Source of the DNA: Anaerocolumna sp. AGMB13025
GTDB taxonomy: Bacteria > Bacillota > Clostridia > Lachnospirales > Lachnospiraceae
Reading direction: 5' to 3'
NCBI RefSeq assembly: GCF_029689925.1
Contig: NZ_CP121445.1
Location: forward strand, 4,200,501 to 4,264,500
Length of the DNA: 64,000 bases
Shown here: in pieces, positions 44,756 to 53,759 of the stretch
Layout: the number at the start of each line of letters is the position of its first letter
Numbering within the stretch: position 1 is the stretch's first letter
The notes under the pieces: generated by a model
Told to the model about the DNA's origin: nothing
Seen by the model: the letters and a program-made list of their open reading frames with translations, nothing else
The model's database searches: none
Made by a program: the position numbers and the translations under genes

Positions 44756-45894
44756 AAGTTGCGTTATTTGCCGATACCTATTTACCACAGATCAATGGTG
44801 TAACAAATACCCTGGGCAGGCTTACAGCCTACTACGAATCCTCTGGTGTCGATTATAAAATATTTGCACCGAAATATGATACGGAACAAATGGATGAAAA
44901 TATCGAACGGTACTACAGTTTAAAATTCTTTTTATATCCGGAATCAAGAATTACGTTTCCCAATCTGTTCCGGCTCACCGGTTCACTGGAGGAATTCAAA
45001 CCGGATCTGATACATCTTATGACAGAATGCAACATGGGCATTGCAGGTTTACATTATGGCAAAAAACATGGAATTCCAACCATCTCAAATTATACGACGA
45101 ACTTCTCCCAATATACCAATTATTATAAACTTAACTTCTTAGAACAGGCCATCTGGAATTATATGAAATGGTTTCACACCCAGAATGATATTACTCTCTG
45201 CCCCTCCGCTGCCACACAGGAATTACTAAGAGACCATGGCATTTATAATACAGATATCTTTTCCAGAGGCATTGATTTTGAAAACTTTAATCCTATGTAC
45301 CGGAATCCAGAATTCAGAAAAAGCTTAGGAATTGATAATAAAACCGTATTCCTGTATGTTGGCAGGATTTCCGTAGAAAAAGATCTTGATATATTAAGTG
45401 AAAGCTATAAAAAGATACAGAGTCTTTATCCGGAACAGACTGCTCTGATTATTACAGGCGATGGCCCCTTTATGAAAAAGTGCAAAAGTTTATTTCCTGA
45501 GGATACCATTTACACTGGCTTTAAAAAAGGAAGGGAACTGGCGGAGATTTATGCCTCCAGTGATATCTTTATCTGCCCTTCTTCTACCGAAACCTTTGGA
45601 AATGTTGTATTGGAAGCGATGGCTTCCGGACTCTGCGTAATCGGTGCTGATGCCGGAGGTGTAGGTGAAATCATTACCCACCAGGTTACTGGGCTAAAAT
45701 TCCCTCCCCGCAATCAGGTTGAACTTACAAAAGCTATGAGTGAACTTTTAACAAATAGGGATTTACAGAATATCCTACGTAAAAATGGCCGCAGTTATGG
45801 AATGAACCAGTCCTGGAATAAGATTTTTGACGGCCTTATGGAAATCTATCACAATATATTAAGTAAGAGAGGGATAAGCATCCAAAGTGCTTAA
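44752..45894 (+). CDS. Family 4 glycosyltransferase, putative glycolipid synthesis
   Basis: This 380-residue GT-B enzyme starts KVALFADTYLPQINGVTNTL and has an acceptor domain with LIHLMTECNMGIAGL and NYTTNFSQYTNYY. The donor domain has FLYVGRISVEKDLDIL and the EX7E segment SSTETFGNVVLEAMASG. It resembles sulfoquinovosyl/mannosyl transferases acting on diacylglycerol. It is translationally coupled (ATGA) to the phospholipase-like gene and followed by a radical SAM gene after 9 bp. The acceptor is inferred, not shown. Confidence 0.88.
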   Translation: MKVALFADTYLPQINGVTNTLGRLTAYYESSGVDYKIFAPKYDTEQMDENIERYYSLKFFLYPESRITFPNLFRLTGSLEEFKPDLIHLMTECNMGIAGLHYGKKHGIPTISNYTTNFSQYTNYYKLNFLEQAIWNYMKWFHTQNDITLCPSAATQELLRDHGIYNTDIFSRGIDFENFNPMYRNPEFRKSLGIDNKTVFLYVGRISVEKDLDILSESYKKIQSLYPEQTALIITGDGPFMKKCKSLFPEDTIYTGFKKGRELAEIYASSDIFICPSSTETFGNVVLEAMASGLCVIGADAGGVGEIITHQVTGLKFPPRNQVELTKAMSELLTNRDLQNILRKNGRSYGMNQSWNKIFDGLMEIYHNILSKRGISIQSA

Positions 45895-45903
45895 GGTTAC
45901 CTT

Positions 45904-47142
45904 ATGATACCCAAAATAGCAAACAGTAGCAACATACGCACAATCTTAAAAGGCAGAATTCCCGGGCAGGTCATTATACAATATACCAATAGCTGCAATG
46001 CGACCTGCCCCCAATGCAGTATGAGAAAGACAGAGCCCCTTAACCGGGTTAAATTAGAGGAAACAGAAGTCCGTAAAATCATTGAATCCGCTGCCAGGCA
46101 GAAAATACAAGCCCTATCCTTTACCGGAGGAGAACCCTTTCTCTATCAGGAACAGCTTATTTCCTTAATCCAGTACGCCTCCGACCTTGGAATTCCTTAT
46201 ATACGAACAGGTACCAACGGATTTATGTTTGCTAATACGGAAAGCAACAATTATGTTGATAAAATAGAACGTTTTGCAGAACGGCTATCCAGGACGAATC
46301 TGCGCAATTTCTGGATCAGCATAGATTCCTCCGACCCAAAGACCCACGAAGAAATGAGGGGATTAAAGGGTGTTATCAGCGGAATTGAAAAGGCGCTGCC
46401 CATCTTTCACCAGTACGGCATCTATCCTGCTGCGAATTTAGGTATCAACCGATATACCGGCGGCAAGGATAAAATTCCTTATGCCATGGCGGATAAGGAT
46501 GAATTCTATGATGCTTTTAAAACAGCCTTTGAGGGTTTTTATGAGTTTGTAATAAATTTAGGATTTACCATGGTGAATGCCTGCTATCCCATGAGTTTTG
46601 GCGGTGATGGAAGTTCTTCAATGAAGGCTGTTTACGGTGCTGTCTCAGATAGTGACCTCATTACCTTTACCAAGGAGGAAAAGATACAGTTGTTTCGGGC
46701 GTTAATGGACACCATTCCGACATACCGGAGTAAAATACGTATTTTCACTCCTTTAGTATCCTTGTATTCCTTAATCCAACAGTTTGGGGGTAAGGATAAC
46801 TTTTCTTATCCCTGCAGAGGCGGCATTGATTTTTTCTATATTAATGCCAAAGACGGCAACACCTATCCCTGTGGTTACCGCGGTGATGAAACTATGGGAA
46901 AGTTCATTGATCTGGATGTAGCAGCTTTAAGGAGTAAACCTTTTTGCAAAGCCTGCGACTGGGAGTGCTTCCGTGACCCATCCGAGCTGATTGGCTATGT
47001 AATTCATTCCTTACATAATCCTATCCGTTACCTGACCAATGGGAGCAAAGATTCCTTATACCGCCATTTATGGAAAGAAGACATTAAATATTATGAATTA
47101 TGTGAGTATTTTGATGGTAGAAAGGCTATGAAAACAACCTAA
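45904..47142 (+). CDS. Radical SAM protein of the lipid-type operon
   Basis: This 412-residue protein has the radical SAM motif NSCNATCPQCSM (CxxxCxxC, about 31-38), GGEPF, and STR-like WISIDSSDPKTHEEMRG. The C-terminal third has YPCRGGIDFFYINAKDGNTY followed by PCGYRGDE, and CKACDWECFRD, which look like auxiliary cluster cysteines as in SPASM/twitch proteins. It starts 9 bp after the glycosyltransferase stop. The operon context suggests a radical modification of a glycolipid or lipid, but the substrate is unknown. Confidence 0.85.
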   Translation: MIPKIANSSNIRTILKGRIPGQVIIQYTNSCNATCPQCSMRKTEPLNRVKLEETEVRKIIESAARQKIQALSFTGGEPFLYQEQLISLIQYASDLGIPYIRTGTNGFMFANTESNNYVDKIERFAERLSRTNLRNFWISIDSSDPKTHEEMRGLKGVISGIEKALPIFHQYGIYPAANLGINRYTGGKDKIPYAMADKDEFYDAFKTAFEGFYEFVINLGFTMVNACYPMSFGGDGSSSMKAVYGAVSDSDLITFTKEEKIQLFRALMDTIPTYRSKIRIFTPLVSLYSLIQQFGGKDNFSYPCRGGIDFFYINAKDGNTYPCGYRGDETMGKFIDLDVAALRSKPFCKACDWECFRDPSELIGYVIHSLHNPIRYLTNGSKDSLYRHLWKEDIKYYELCEYFDGRKAMKTT

Positions 47143-47258
47143 AACCATATGTTATTTTGTCTTCTTTTGAACAATCGATAGCCATATATTATTTTTATCT
47201 TCTTGTGAATTTACGAATCATAATACAGTATCTGCAATTCATATGGTATATAAAGCCA

Positions 47259-47301
47259 GGGATAATCTATGGGAACTATCTGCTAGTCCCAGGATTATCC
47301 C
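47259..47301 (+). other. Hairpin in the leader of the K+ channel gene
   Basis: GGGATAATC (47259-47267) pairs with GATTATCCC (47293-47301), with an inner GGGA/TCCC pair. It lies 16 bp before the start codon and could be an attenuator, a protein-binding site or a terminator of the upstream operon without a T-tract. Confidence 0.5.
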
Positions 47302-47316
47302 CAATTAGGAGACCAT

Positions 47317-48231
47317 ATGAAAGCACTTTGTAAATTGATTAAGCATCACGGAGGAATTGTCTGTCTCATTGCCTATCTTTTGACCTGGTTTCTCTTTGGC
47401 TATTATTACTGTTATATTGCCAATATTTCAGGTGGTGAAGCCTTTGTCTTTCAGGAGGATATCCTGCTGCAGACCAAAAACACGGAATTTCAGAGAATAC
47501 TAAATATTCGCATTAACAGTAATATTACCAAGGAATTATTTAAAAACTACGACAAAAGCTTCATTCTTATGAAAATGAAAAATAAAGACAGTCCCTTTAT
47601 TACCTTTAACTTATCCCCCTCCGGTATAAAACCCATCGGAGTCGCCTGGGCAGATTATTATATTGCAAAATGGAGGGCCGAAGGATTTAATTATTGCAGT
47701 GCAGATATACTGGCTAAACATCAAGTAATTCTAAATAATACCAGGTATGCCAAAATCCTGTTCAGTGTTTACAATATCCAGGCGGATACCCTTAGCAGTA
47801 CTGCAAACAAAGAACCCTTTTATCTTCCCGGAATTTATTCCATGTTAATTAAGAGGCAGCGTGATTTTTATATTTGGGTTAGTGAAAATGAATTCAATTT
47901 ATTAAACAAACACTGGAATTTTACGGGTAATGACAATAAATTTGCTTCTCTGGATTACGGTAAATTCTTTCTATCCAATTCCATTAATTTTCTCGACAAT
48001 GCCATTGATATCATTTATTCTTATGAAACCCAAAGCCGGTTTAAATATCCTCTGGTGGATTTTTTGTATTTTAGTGCGGTTACCATCACTACTCTGGGCT
48101 ATGGGGATATTCTGCCTAATTCTTCTTTGGTTCGGGGGTTGGTTATGTCTGAGTCGATTATTGGGGCTATAATTCTTGCTATTTCCATTTGTTTTTTATA
48201 TGACAGGATTAAAACCAGGAGGGTTACGTGA
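47317..48231 (+). CDS. Two-helix potassium channel with a large external insert
   Basis: This 304-residue protein has TM1 at about 13-36, a pore loop with selectivity filter TTLGYGD (about 265-271) and TM2 at about 278-300. Between TM1 and the pore lies an insert of about 200 residues without membrane helices (EDILLQTKNTEFQRILNIRI and following). With a 2TM topology this insert would be outside the cell. Canonical bacterial channels such as KcsA have only a short turret there. There is no cytoplasmic RCK domain. Potassium selectivity is inferred from the filter. Confidence 0.8.
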   Translation: MKALCKLIKHHGGIVCLIAYLLTWFLFGYYYCYIANISGGEAFVFQEDILLQTKNTEFQRILNIRINSNITKELFKNYDKSFILMKMKNKDSPFITFNLSPSGIKPIGVAWADYYIAKWRAEGFNYCSADILAKHQVILNNTRYAKILFSVYNIQADTLSSTANKEPFYLPGIYSMLIKRQRDFYIWVSENEFNLLNKHWNFTGNDNKFASLDYGKFFLSNSINFLDNAIDIIYSYETQSRFKYPLVDFLYFSAVTITTLGYGDILPNSSLVRGLVMSESIIGAIILAISICFLYDRIKTRRVT

Positions 48232-48246
48232 GAGGAGTTACAGGAA

Positions 48247-48975
48247 TTACTGCAGCTTTCGCTCGAATTTTTTCCATAATAGATAGATCCAGAGTATGGA
48301 TACCACTATTCCAAGGATTATATTACTCCGTGACTGGCTGATTGCGTATCTGGCTATCCAAAAGGAGGGTAATGGGGTTAACAGGTATTGGGATTTACCA
48401 GTTAGAAAGAAAGGGGCAGGGATTCCAAGGGTTAGGATTCCTGTTAATTTGGTTACTGCCATGCCCTCTACCTTATTGGTTGATAAGGCTATGGTCATTA
48501 AGGCTGTTATGAGTCCGGACAGAGATGCCAGGATAGATATACCAATTTGCATACTGGCTGGAATTGTAGTCAGGGAAAATAATTTCTGACTTATTAAAGT
48601 GATGCACAAGGCTATCATCATTGGGATTCCCATACGGGATATAAGGTAGCCGGTTTTGCCTAAAGGAGTTACTGCAAGATATCTTGATATACGGTCATCT
48701 ATTTCTCCCAGTATAACCATAGCGGATATAAAGCAATACATAAGGGGAGTCATCACAGCCAGAAATAAGTCAAAGATAAGGTAATACGGGGCTAAAATGG
48801 CAGGTTGGTTAAATTGTACGGTTAGTAATTTTTCGGCATATGGAATACCAAAACGGATGAAAAACCCTATGAGGAGGGGGGCCAATACAGCCATAAAGAG
48901 CATGGCATCCTTGGTTATCTGGGTTAGGAATTGCTTAAATGTTATAAGTAATATCTTACTTTTTATAAAGGTCAT
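48247..48975 (-). CDS. ABC-2 type exporter permease (second)
   Basis: This 242-residue membrane protein has about six hydrophobic helices and a lumenal/cytoplasmic loop GEIDDRISRYLAVTPLGKTGYL typical of ABC-2 permeases, where a conserved segment contacts the ATPase. Its start overlaps the stop of the preceding permease by four bases. It forms an export complex with the permease and ATPase encoded upstream. The substrate is unknown; related systems export drugs. Confidence 0.82.
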   Translation of the reverse strand: MTFIKSKILLITFKQFLTQITKDAMLFMAVLAPLLIGFFIRFGIPYAEKLLTVQFNQPAILAPYYLIFDLFLAVMTPLMYCFISAMVILGEIDDRISRYLAVTPLGKTGYLISRMGIPMMIALCITLISQKLFSLTTIPASMQIGISILASLSGLITALMTIALSTNKVEGMAVTKLTGILTLGIPAPFFLTGKSQYLLTPLPSFWIARYAISQSRSNIILGIVVSILWIYLLWKKFERKLQ

Positions 48976-49655
48976 AACTTTACACCTCCAGCTTCCAAAA
49001 ACATCTTCTTAATAATTCGGTTTGTGAAATAATACAAGATTCCTATCCAGACCAATAGTATTAGAAATAAGGGCAGCAGCTCCTGACGATTTCCTTCCAG
49101 CAAACGGATTATAATACATCCTGGATGAAGCAATACTATCTTGTTGTCAAACCCAGCCAGGTATGCCATAGCCGGAATAAATACAACCAGTTCAATGGGT
49201 ATGGTTGCCAGTAAAAACTGATTCAGACTGGATATTTTTGCTGCTGCCATCAGCCCGGTTAAAGAAAATATTACAGAACCCAAAAATGTCCCTGCTGCTG
49301 TTACAGCAATTTCTTTACCACCAGTAGCAGCTGTTATCAAAATTCCTACTATCGTTGAGATAATTCCCAGGGACAGCACCTTAGAAATTATATATTCCGA
49401 AACTTTAACCGGCGATACAGCCAGGGACTCCATTACTCTTTGACTCTTCTCAAGCAGGATGATTGCTCCCATAAAGAATAACCCCATTGCAGCCGGATCG
49501 GAAAATATCATAACGGATGCAGCAGTTTCTCTAAATGCCACAGGGATTATCTGGAGCAGGCAGATATAAAATACTGTTAATACAGCATAAACAAAATAGA
49601 ACCCATATTTAAACTGAAAGTTCACATCTCCCAGTATCAGATTTTTTATTCTCAT
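48972..49655 (-). CDS. ABC-2 type exporter permease (first)
   Basis: This 227-residue membrane protein has about six helices, with the loop EKSQRVMESLAVSPVKVSEYII that resembles the ABC-2 coupling segment. It overlaps the ATPase stop and the second permease start by ATGA-type contacts, so the three are translationally coupled. The split into two permeases matches fluoroquinolone-type exporters of Firmicutes and Actinobacteria. Substrate is not determined. Confidence 0.82.
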   Translation of the reverse strand: MRIKNLILGDVNFQFKYGFYFVYAVLTVFYICLLQIIPVAFRETAASVMIFSDPAAMGLFFMGAIILLEKSQRVMESLAVSPVKVSEYIISKVLSLGIISTIVGILITAATGGKEIAVTAAGTFLGSVIFSLTGLMAAAKISSLNQFLLATIPIELVVFIPAMAYLAGFDNKIVLLHPGCIIIRLLEGNRQELLPLFLILLVWIGILYYFTNRIIKKMFLEAGGVKL

Positions 49656-50497
49656 TGCAGCACTCTCCCTGTCACTTCCATAAAAATGTCATTTAAAGTC
49701 GGTTCACTGCTGTGTATTGATAGTATCCTATTATTCAAAAGCAGTTCGGACAGAACCTTATCTGAACCGGTCTTACTTAAATAGCACTCTCCGCTTTTTT
49801 CTAATCCGTCATAATATGTGTACTGGATCTTTGCAGCACCTTTTCTCATTATTAAGTTATGAGGAGTATCCAGTGCCTTAACTTTTCCATCGGTAATGAA
49901 AGCAACCCTGTCACAAAGTTCAGTGGCATCGGCCATATTGTGGGTAGTCAATATAATGGTTTTTCCTCTCTTTTTTTCATTCAAAATGATATTTTTCATA
50001 TCTCTTGCATTAGAGGGATCAAGCCCGCTGGTCGGTTCATCTAAAAATAAAATATCCGGGTCATGTAGGAGGGCCTTGATAAAATTCAAACGCGATTTCA
50101 TTCCTTTGGAATAATCGGATACCTTTTTATCACTATCCTGTGATAAACCTACTAACTCAAATAGTTCCTCCAGATTTCTCAATTTCTTAGCATACAAAGA
50201 ACCAAAAAACATCATATTTTGCTTTGCAGTTAGTTTTTCATATAAACTCGGAAATTCGAAATCAACTCCGATATTCTCATAAAAGTTGTCCTTATGATGC
50301 CTGCTTTCAGTCCCATTAACTAAGGCCTTACCTTGATAATTTGTGATTAATCCGGTTAAAATCTTCTGCAGTGTACTTTTCCCAGCACCGGATGGCCCCA
50401 AAAACCCGAAGATTTCTCCTTTGCCCACTTGAAAATTAATATTTTCAAGAAACGGCTTATTGCTATAACTGAAATACAAATTCTCTACCTGAATCAT
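49652..50497 (-). CDS. ABC exporter ATP-binding protein
   Basis: This 281-residue ABC ATPase has Walker A GPSGAGKS (about 35-42), signature YSKGMKSR (a variant of LSGGQ), Walker B DILFLDEPTSGLDP and switch TTHNMADA. A C-terminal extension (NRILSIHSSEPTLNDIFMEV) is typical of drug and lantibiotic exporters. It energises the two permeases encoded next on the same strand. A TetR regulator 34 bp upstream in the operon probably controls expression. Confidence 0.92.
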   Translation of the reverse strand: MIQVENLYFSYSNKPFLENINFQVGKGEIFGFLGPSGAGKSTLQKILTGLITNYQGKALVNGTESRHHKDNFYENIGVDFEFPSLYEKLTAKQNMMFFGSLYAKKLRNLEELFELVGLSQDSDKKVSDYSKGMKSRLNFIKALLHDPDILFLDEPTSGLDPSNARDMKNIILNEKKRGKTIILTTHNMADATELCDRVAFITDGKVKALDTPHNLIMRKGAAKIQYTYYDGLEKSGECYLSKTGSDKVLSELLLNNRILSIHSSEPTLNDIFMEVTGRVLQ

Positions 50498-50531
50498 TAC
50501 TTGCTCCTGTCCGCCTCTTCTGCAAGGCTTT

Positions 50532-51125
50532 TTAATCTTCCATCAGCTGAATGACAATGCCGCGGATCATCAGCCGCAGCGATTCTTCGAATACTTCTTT
50601 ACCAATCTCACGTTTATATAATAATGTGAGAAATATCCCTCTTAAGGCCCCGCTGAAGGTTTCTACATTCTTATATCTTGCTTGTGGGATAAGGGCTATG
50701 AACTGTTCCATGCTAAAATCATCCTGCTTAAGGTGTTCTAAAACTATCTCATCCGGTAATTTTCTCATGATTAACTCCATATCTCCATTGGTCATAATCT
50801 GCAAAAGATATGTCTGATCAATTCTTTTAATAATCCTGAATATTAAATCCGTCAGCTGATCTTTGCCTATATCGCCTGACAGACTGGATATCTCTTTTAA
50901 TAATTGAGATTGCAGCTCATTGTGCAAATCTTTAATTGCATCAAACAGCAGCAGCTCTTTGGATTCATAAAAAAGATAAAAAGTTCCTTTTGGTATATTC
51001 ACCCTTTTAACCAGTTCATCTACGGTGGTCTTTTTCACACCGTAGATCATCAGGCATTCGTTGGCCGCTTCCTTTAATTGCTTTGTTATTTGTTCTTTTT
51101 CTTTATCGGAATACATTTTTGGCAT
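50532..51125 (-). CDS. TetR/AcrR-family regulator of the ABC exporter
   Basis: This 197-residue protein has the N-terminal HTH AANECLMIYGVKKTTVDELV then VNIPKGTFYLFYESKELL, the classic TetR signature. The C-terminal ligand domain is helical and not family-specific. It is the first gene of a minus-strand operon with the ATPase and two permeases, which fits an autoregulated drug or toxin exporter. The ligand is unknown. Confidence 0.9.
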   Translation of the reverse strand: MPKMYSDKEKEQITKQLKEAANECLMIYGVKKTTVDELVKRVNIPKGTFYLFYESKELLLFDAIKDLHNELQSQLLKEISSLSGDIGKDQLTDLIFRIIKRIDQTYLLQIMTNGDMELIMRKLPDEIVLEHLKQDDFSMEQFIALIPQARYKNVETFSGALRGIFLTLLYKREIGKEVFEESLRLMIRGIVIQLMED

Positions 51126-51316
51126 TATGATCTCCTTCGATACTATTTGACTATATTTATCTTTTTAGTCATTATAGGCTTTTATATGTCCGATGTCAAG
51201 TATCAAAATAATAAAATCAAGCTTTCCAAAATTACCTACCAAGCTGATTTTATTAAATCTTCTACACTAACATAACTGTGATCTTTACAATAAATAAATA
51301 TATTTATATTAAAAAC

Positions 51317-51366
51317 ACTTGATAAAATCAGCCTTGATTCCTGTTTGAAAACTGATTTTATCAAGT
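51317..51366. repeat. Spaced inverted repeat identical in arms to 23035-23116
   Basis: ACTTGATAAAATCAG (51317-51331) and CTGATTTTATCAAGT (51352-51366) flank 20 bp. The arms are identical to those near 23035. A related half-site CTGATTTTATTAAAT lies just upstream near 51244. It lies 26 bp after the DUF2935 stop on the minus strand and could end that transcript. Confidence 0.8.
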
Positions 51367-51391
51367 ATAGAATTACGATGCAAAGACATCC

Positions 51392-52297
51392 TTATTTTTC
51401 AATCCTTTTTTTATCCGGATTACAATCTGGCAAATCCGTCTTGGCAAGTTGTGCAAGTTTTAGTAAATAGTAGCACTCTTCCCTTGCCATATGGTCTGCC
51501 ATCAAAGGCATTAACGTACCCAATAATCGGCCGGTCAAGCGCATATAAAGAATCTCTTCCAAAAGTTCTTTAAAGGGAATCATCGTCTTATTAACCTGTT
51601 CATTTAAACGCTCTAGGGCTGGGAAATCATCTGTCCCTGAACGCAAATAACCATCTATCTGGACAGATTTCATAAATAAATCCGTGAACTCTTTTTCATA
51701 CCAGTTGGTCTCTGTAATCATATCTTTTTCAACTTCATCCAGACTAGCTGCTACACCGGCCGCATGCCCAACTGCATCATTGAGCCACAGAAGATGATAA
51801 TGTATGGGATGGAACAGCGGATTTTTTCCTTCGGAAACCGCTGCAAGTATCAGTAGATATTCTTCCAGTTCGTTTACCATATGATTAAAAAAAGAGGTCG
51901 TTAAATGTGTTATTAATTCAGCTGTTAAAGTAAGTGACAGTAATTTTAATTTAAACTTCCTGAACTCATATGTAACCTCATAAGCCTTCTGGTTCAACTG
52001 ATCCAGTTCTGATTGGGAAAGCTGCTCGTTTACTTTATCCAGTAAATCATCAAAAATATCTATAAACTGCCTTGCCTGCTTTATCGCATCTGTTTCATTC
52101 GGTCCAAGACTATAATATATAAACCTTGCATGATCTCCCATGATCTGAAGCCAGAACCGGTGTTCAAATATAACTTCTTTTGTAAATAAAATATTTACCA
52201 CTTCATACCCCACACTTAATTTTTTTGTAATAGTATATGGCCGGCTATGACAGAATATAATTATTATTTGAAATAATATACGAAAAACAATCTTCAA
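51392..52297 (-). CDS. DUF2935-type metal-binding helical protein
   Basis: The protein is up to 301 residues and its start is uncertain. The true start may be a GTG giving VNILFTKEVIFEHRFWLQ, because the first 30 residues are unlike the family. Core motifs are IFEHRFWLQIMGDHARFIYY, FHPIHYHLLWLNDAVGHAAG and LMADHMAREECYYLLKL. Repeated His/Glu pairs in a helical bundle match DUF2935, thought to bind a divalent metal. Function is unknown. It lies downstream of a repetitive low-complexity region. Confidence 0.7.
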   Translation of the reverse strand: MKIVFRILFQIIIIFCHSRPYTITKKLSVGYEVVNILFTKEVIFEHRFWLQIMGDHARFIYYSLGPNETDAIKQARQFIDIFDDLLDKVNEQLSQSELDQLNQKAYEVTYEFRKFKLKLLSLTLTAELITHLTTSFFNHMVNELEEYLLILAAVSEGKNPLFHPIHYHLLWLNDAVGHAAGVAASLDEVEKDMITETNWYEKEFTDLFMKSVQIDGYLRSGTDDFPALERLNEQVNKTMIPFKELLEEILYMRLTGRLLGTLMPLMADHMAREECYYLLKLAQLAKTDLPDCNPDKKRIEK

Positions 52298-52480
52298 CCT
52301 TCAACCGCAAATTTTCAAACATCAAACTTTCAAACTTTCGTCAAGTCTTTCATCAAACTTTTCAAACTTTCAACACAAACTTCAACACAAACTTCTTTCA
52401 TCAAGTCTTTCATCAAACTTTTCAAACTTTCACACAAACTTTTACACAAACTTTCAAACAAACTTTCAAACATTCCCTTG
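52298..52480. repeat. CTTTCAAA-rich low-complexity repeat region
   Basis: The plus strand is almost free of G and made of variants of CAAACTTTC. A 32-bp segment (52341-52372) is repeated exactly at 52401-52432, period 60. It precedes the DUF2935 gene on the minus strand, where it reads as GAAAGTTTG-rich leader DNA. Confidence 0.8.
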
Positions 52481-52739
52481 ACCTAGAGTTATCTCTAGGA
52501 TATATAATCAGATATGGGATTCCATCGGATTGCCATTTCTTTAAAACTCTATTCACTGTAGAAAAGGTATCAGTGGTTATTATGCAGGTTTGATTTGGCA
52601 AAGGAGAGACCTCAACACCTCCCACGGTAATCTATAGTATATCCATTGTCACATTGGTAACTATAACAGAATAATTAAATGAAGCTCAACACTCATATAA
52701 CAATTGTGACTGAGCAAAACGAAAGGAATGAAGATTATT

Positions 52740-53657
52740 ATGAAAACAATTAGTATGTCAAATGGAGCAGTCCTTGCTTCAGAAATATCCTTAGGTTGTA
52801 TGAGAATATCAGATATGTCTGACAAAGACGCAGCTACTTTAATCCAGACAGCATTAGATGAAGGCATCAATTTCTTTGACCACGCTGATATCTATGGCGG
52901 AGGTAAATCAGAGGAGGTATTTAGTAGGGCAGTAAAACTTAATAAAATCAAGCGTGAAGATCTGATTATCCAAACCAAATGCGGTATTCGTCCGGGTTTT
53001 TTTGATTTTTCAAAAGAACATATATTAGAATCTGTTGATAACAGCTTAAAACGCTTGAATACAGATTATATCGATGTTTTACTTCTCCATAGACCGGATA
53101 CTTTAGTAGAACCCGAAGAAGTTGCTGAAGCTTTTGACCGTTTACTTAGCAGCGGAAAAGTCCGAAACTTCGGAGTAAGCAATCAAAATCCCATGCAGAT
53201 GGAATTACTGAGTCACTATTTGAATCAAAAAATAATTGCTAACCAGCTGCAACTAAGTATTACCAATACAGGCATGATTGATGCAGGTTTTAATGTTAAT
53301 ATGCAGATTGATCCTTCTATCGTCAGAGATGGTAGTGTTCTTGATTACTGCCGTTTAAAGAATATTACCATTCAGGCCTGGTCACCTTTCCAATACGGTT
53401 TCTTTGAAGGGGTTTTCTTAAATAATGATAAATTCCCGGAACTTAATAAAAAAATAGATGAACTTGCAGAAGCTAAGGGCGTAACTAATTCTGCCATTGC
53501 TGTTGCCTGGATTTTAAGGCATCCGGCAAAAATCCAGACCATAGCCGGTACCACCAATGCCGGACGTTTGAAAGATATCTGCAAGGCTTCCGATATTGAA
53601 TTAACCAGACAGGAATGGTACGAAGTATACAGAGCCGCAGGGAATAAACTGCCGTAA
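52740..53657 (+). CDS. Aldo-keto reductase
   Basis: The protein is 305 residues from ATG at 52740 (ATG at 52728 is too close to its AAAGGA site). It has the AKR barrel with LGCMRIS, FFDHADIYGGGKSEEVFSRA (catalytic Asp and Tyr), a Lys in IIQTKCGIRP, and VLLLHRPD (catalytic His region). GVSNQNPMQMELL and the C-terminal AWILRHPAKIQTIAGTT follow. It reduces aldehydes or ketones with NAD(P)H; the substrate is unknown. It is monocistronic with its own terminator. Confidence 0.92.
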   Translation: MKTISMSNGAVLASEISLGCMRISDMSDKDAATLIQTALDEGINFFDHADIYGGGKSEEVFSRAVKLNKIKREDLIIQTKCGIRPGFFDFSKEHILESVDNSLKRLNTDYIDVLLLHRPDTLVEPEEVAEAFDRLLSSGKVRNFGVSNQNPMQMELLSHYLNQKIIANQLQLSITNTGMIDAGFNVNMQIDPSIVRDGSVLDYCRLKNITIQAWSPFQYGFFEGVFLNNDKFPELNKKIDELAEAKGVTNSAIAVAWILRHPAKIQTIAGTTNAGRLKDICKASDIELTRQEWYEVYRAAGNKLP

Positions 53658-53693
53658 CTCCTCCAAACCTAAAACAGTACACTATATATCTAT

Positions 53694-53745
53694 AAAAAAG
53701 CAATGCCCTGATGAAATGATAGCTAGGAACGGGTATTGCTTTTTT
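53694..53745 (+). terminator. Terminator between convergent genes
   Basis: AAAAAAGCAATGCCC (53694-53708) pairs with GGGTATTGCTTTTTT (53731-53745) with one mismatch. The flanking A- and T-runs let it work in both directions. Confidence 0.85.
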
Positions 53746-53759
53746 ATGCTTCGATTTCC

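Noticed and set aside
52422..52625. A 67-codon minus-strand frame ending in CLKVCLKVCVKV
   Set aside because: Its C-terminus is just translation of the CTTTCAAA repeats, and the GTG start has no ribosome site. No family similarity is visible.
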